From positions 1 to 64,000 of the forward strand of contig MU119279.1 in assembly GCA_014904845.1 (NCBI GenBank): a DNA stretch of 64,000 bases, in the 5' to 3' direction. The position numbers and the translations under genes are program-made. A model generated the notes under the pieces. That model was not told the DNA's origin and did no database searches. It saw nothing but the letters and a program-made list of their open reading frames with translations. This DNA comes from Acephala macrosclerotiorum. Its lineage: Eukaryota > Ascomycota > Leotiomycetes > Helotiales > Mollisiaceae. Shown here in pieces: positions 61,251 to 64,000 of this stretch (positions within the stretch are counted from its first letter, which is position 1; each line of letters opens with the position of its first letter).

Positions 61251-61853
61251 ATGTTCTTCTCCAAGCAAACCGTCCTCTTCCTTGCTCTCCTTTTCCCATC
61301 CATCCTCGCCGCTCCCATTCCGGAGCCAGGCAACGTCGGCTTTAGCGACCACTCAGGCGGCTTCGGCATCACACGTGGTCACAAACGTAGCATCGAAATC
61401 GAAGCCAGAGATCCAGGCAATATCGGTGTCAGTGGACGTCCAGGCCTCGGCCTCATTCGAGGCTCCAAGCGCGAAGCTGAGGCTGAAGCATACAACAACA
61501 TCGGCGTCGAGGGAACTCCAGACTTGCAACTCACTCGCGGCTCCAAGCGCGAAGCCGAAGCTGCCCCATCACCAATTGCTTCCAACAATCTTGGTCTTTC
61601 TGGAGAGCCAGATCTCGAGTTCGGGCTCACAGAGGAGAAGCGTTCTAACGATTTGGGCATTAGCGGCTCCCCTGGATTCGAACTCATTCGTGGCTCCAAG
61701 CGTGAAGCTGAGGCTGCGCCGTCTCCAGTTGCATCTAACGATCTTGGTCTTTCTGGAGAGCCAGATCTCGAGTTCGGTCTTACTGAGGAGAAGCGTTCCA
61801 ATGATTTGAGCATTAGCGGCTCTCCAGGATTCGAACTCACTCGTGGTTCTTGA
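61251..61853 (+). CDS. Secreted Kex2-processed repeat peptide precursor, 200 aa
   Basis: An intronless 200-codon frame. Residues 1-20 form a signal peptide ending in ILA, then APIPEP. KR dibasic sites lie at 45-46, 73-74, 99-100, 130-131, 150-151 and 181-182. Three of them (73, 99, 150) are followed by EAEA, the spacer trimmed by dipeptidyl aminopeptidase in yeast alpha-factor maturation. Between the sites lie related peptides: NIGVSGRPGLGLIRGS, NNIGVEGTPDLQLTRGS, NNLGLSGEPDLEFGLTEE, NDLGISGSPGFELIRGS, NDLGLSGEPDLEFGLTEE and NDLSISGSPGFELTRGS. The last two-thirds contain a 153-bp (51-codon) duplication. No Cys or Trp occurs in the peptides, so this is not the canonical sexual alpha pheromone. 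It fits Kex2-processed repeat proteins, which include RiPP precursors and surface peptides. No UstYa-type oxidase gene lies in the window. Confidence 0.88.
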   Translation: MFFSKQTVLFLALLFPSILAAPIPEPGNVGFSDHSGGFGITRGHKRSIEIEARDPGNIGVSGRPGLGLIRGSKREAEAEAYNNIGVEGTPDLQLTRGSKREAEAAPSPIASNNLGLSGEPDLEFGLTEEKRSNDLGISGSPGFELIRGSKREAEAAPSPVASNDLGLSGEPDLEFGLTEEKRSNDLSISGSPGFELTRGS

Positions 61854-62836
61854 AAGGCCCACGAAGGATGATCGATGGATATGACTTGATGATTATGATA
61901 TAGATGAAATTTCCCTTTCTTCCCTTTTTCACTTCTTCACTTCTCAACACACGATTTTTTGGGATAGAAGGATAGAGATCTAGACCTAGCTAGATCAACA
62001 CGGGCGTTTGGGACGGACTTTTGAGCGAGCAGCATTTTGGGATTTTCTTCCCAGCTTCGCTTTTGTTATGATTGGCTGTACAGGGTTGATTTGCCTTCAC
62101 TTCTTCAGTAGAGTGTACATATGGGATATCTTCAAGAATTGAACTTTTCAAGATAGCTTCCTCGGCCTTCCTCACCGCTCTCACGTGCTGTGACAACTCA
62201 CTGCTTTCCATCTAGGTTAGGGTTTTTTCTTTGTTGCACGTCGCAGAAATTCCCCACGTGCTTTCCATGCTTTGCTACGTGGCAGTTGCAGTGCTTATCG
62301 CTCCTTCGTTGTGATTAGATAAAGAAGTGAGAGGTGGGAGGGCTGTGCTGTGATAAGCACGTGACCAAAAGTAAATCACAAACCACTGTAGATGATAACA
62401 AGATCAAGAAATCTTAAGTGAAAAAGAACATAGCCGAAACGTGGGCAGGCTGGACCTCGCTACTGAGTTGGTTCCGTTAATGTGAAGTAAAAAGCAAGTA
62501 AGGCAGACCCAACATCAAACAATTGAGCAAGGTGCTGGGATTGCGACTGGTGTTATCGAAGAATTGAAAGGTGATTGCTGGATCAGATGATCGACATTGC
62601 TGTTGACAAGGCTTGTTCGAGAACGGGGTTGGATTTTGTTTGGGAACGGACATGTTGGGTGAGAGAAACTTCTCATTGTCAGCGATACATCGCACTCGGT
62701 GTGATCCGCTGCCAGGGACTAGGTGTGGATCTTACTGTTTTGAATGCTTCGCTCTAATCATACAACGCCCTTGAGATACCGCTCCAGCCCTTGGTGTTAG
62801 ATAGCTCGTTGATATATATACAAAAACTCGCAGCCA
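61854..62836. other. Intergenic, no gene recognised
   Basis: The 3' region of the precursor gene and 3' region of the convergent receptor gene. The ORFs at 61990-62211 and 62477-62695 (minus) show no gene features. Confidence 0.5.
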
Positions 62837-64000
62837 TCACCTAGCCTGTCCCACCGTTTCATTCCGTACTGTCCTAGGGGGTGGAGGCGATAGTCCTTGC
62901 TGTTCGACGTCGGCCCAAGTAGCAGATTCCGGACTATAAATCTCTTCGTGCTCACTCCCCGATAGCCGCCATGCATCCCCAAACAATGGCGTAGCAGGAA
63001 TAGTCGACGTCGACCGAGAGTTATGAGTATCTGCATGCTCACCTCCCGGTAACTGCCACGAATCGCCAAACAACGGCCCAGCAGGAATTGTTGGTGTCGA
63101 CTGATCAGTCTCTGAAAGCGATCGGGTTGAAGAAGCCTCCTTCCCGGTCTCATGTGGATCTTCTGGAATGGCATCCATCGCGATGATCTCTGGGTGCTTC
63201 TTATCATCGCCGCTCATGAAAACCGGCGCTTGTTTCCCATCCAAGGTGCTTCTCCTGCTCCTCCATGTAACACTTTGGCCATTCTCTGTATCATCTAGCT
63301 TTTTGGACGTCAATGATGTGCGCATGTCTCGAAGGAACGGTCGGAGGATCGGAATGCATTGAACGATGATCGTGCCTGCTACTTCGGCTGAGTACCAGAT
63401 ATTTGACATGCCGTTTCGCCCTATGGAAACGTATTCGTCAGCATCAGGAAGTAGGCAATTGTTTGTGGAATCTTGTCACTTACACATGTAAAGCTCGTCA
63501 TGTTGGTGCATGATTGGGCGATACATCCAGCTAGTTCGTACGGCCGAAATGATAGCAACCCTGTCAGGAGTCAGAAAGTGCTCTAAATTCGAAGTCCGAA
63601 TGTCGGAGATTCTTACAGCAATCCTAGACTCATCGTAGCACACAGAGCGATCTTTTCGACTCTCCGCATTTCCAATTTCCAAGTTATCCACCAAGGAAAA
63701 CAGGCAAAGATAAAATCCATTATAATGTTATAAGCTGATGGAGAGCGTCAGTGATCAGCCCTTTTCTACGTATTCGTGTGCAGGAGCTCAATGCTTACTG
63801 TTTCCGCCAGCTTTCAAGTGTTGTTCAAAATTATAATTGATACAGGGGCCTTGAAATCGATACCAACTTTGATAGTCTTCTTTGTCGCAGTACTTTGCCC
63901 ATTGGAAAAACACCTTGACAATCATGTAGGCATTCATGGTGATGATGCAGAACCATAGGATTGCCGATTGCTTCCTGTTCGACATCCGCAGCAAGGTGAT
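62837..64000 (-). CDS. Rhodopsin-like (PTH11-type) integral membrane protein, partial
   Basis: The gene enters from the right edge, so its N-terminal helices are missing. Visible exons give IMDFIFACFPWWITWKLEMR and RRVEKIALCATMSLGLL (the cytoplasmic loop and helix of the fungal rhodopsin-domain family), then AIISAVRTSWMYRPIMHQ, then NIWYSAEVAGTIIVQCIPIL (the W-x-x-x-E-x-x helix) with RPFLRDM. The 63788-63994 exon supplies an upstream helix and a loop with two cysteines (KYCDKEDYQSWYRF, GPCINYNF). The last exon holds a long polar tail with an imperfect repeat (PLFGDSWQLPGGEHAD and PLFGDAWRLSGSEHEE). The family includes PTH11-like receptors; the ligand here is unknown. It ends at stop 62839-62837, convergent with the precursor gene. 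Confidence 0.75.

Noticed and set aside
60910..61345. 97- and 119-codon ORFs before the precursor gene
   Set aside because: Serine/phenylalanine-rich products of a pyrimidine-rich leader, overlapping the real start in other frames.
61251..61853. Precursor as the sexual alpha-pheromone gene
   Set aside because: KR-EAEA grammar fits, but the peptides have no Trp or Cys and no resemblance to known ascomycete alpha pheromones.
61251..64000. A dikaritin RiPP cluster around the precursor
   Set aside because: No UstYa/DUF3328 oxidase, methyltransferase or tyrosinase is visible; the neighbour is a PTH11-type membrane protein. A cluster beyond 64000 cannot be excluded.

Overview
The window looks like nuclear DNA of a filamentous ascomycete (Pezizomycotina), probably a plant-associated leotiomycete-like fungus. 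The genes carry short introns of about 45-70 nt with GTANGT-type donors, CTAAC/CTGAC-like branch sites and YAG acceptors. The families seen (DUF3176, PTH11/rhodopsin-like, GH43, GH79, GH31, P450, F-box) are typical of that group. The left fifth is extremely AT-rich DNA of the kind made by repeat-induced point mutation (RIP). No rRNA, tRNA, CRISPR or phage feature was recognised. All gene models were spliced by eye.

Layout. 1-13,150: AT-rich, gene-free RIP-type DNA with a ruined element bounded by about 172-bp direct repeats (4,948-7,072). 13,150-14,210: GC-balanced island with 163-bp tandem repeats and a nested hairpin. 14,211-15,082: AT-rich again. 15,083-18,216: a whole hAT transposon with terminal inverted repeats and an 8-bp target duplication; its left part is RIP-destroyed and its right part still reads as transposase. 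18,300-52,400: gene-rich. It holds an unknown gene (18.3-19.1 kb), a P450 with one stop (20.2-22.0), a HELAH-motif zincin-like protein (23.6-26.2), a DUF3176 membrane protein (26.4-29.0), a dead GH31 alpha-glucosidase (29.8-32.8), an F-box protein (33.6-34.6), a large secreted protein (36.0-38.6), a dead alpha/beta hydrolase (38.8-40.1), an AT-hook plus TM protein (40.9-41.8), an unknown gene (about 42-43.8), a GH43 exo-galactanase with a CBM35-like domain (43.9-45.8), a dead multi-pass membrane protein (47.2-49.1), a hAT-type MITE (49,127-49,430), an unknown gene (49.4-49.9) and a GH79 beta-glucuronidase-like gene (50.7-52.4). 52,537-52,670: inverted repeat next to a small AT-rich RIP island (52,860-53,660). 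55,990-59,800: a run of small single-pass membrane protein genes and remnants, two of which share a PPAY motif and a CVH...C tail. 61,251-61,853: a secreted precursor with six KR sites, three followed by EAEA, and repeated peptides. 62,837-64,000: a rhodopsin-like (PTH11-type) receptor gene running off the right edge.

How the parts relate. The GH43 and GH79 enzymes would act on the same plant polymer, type II arabinogalactan: the first on the beta-1,3-galactan backbone, the second on glucuronic acid caps. The repeat precursor fits the Kex2-processed repeat protein pattern and is the most interesting coding object here. Four genes are broken. The eleven premature stops I could place in them are eight TAG and three TAA, with no TGA, which fits C-to-T change at CpA (RIP-like) rather than decay of methylated CpG. 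In the AT-rich blocks, too, most remaining C and G sit in CpG.
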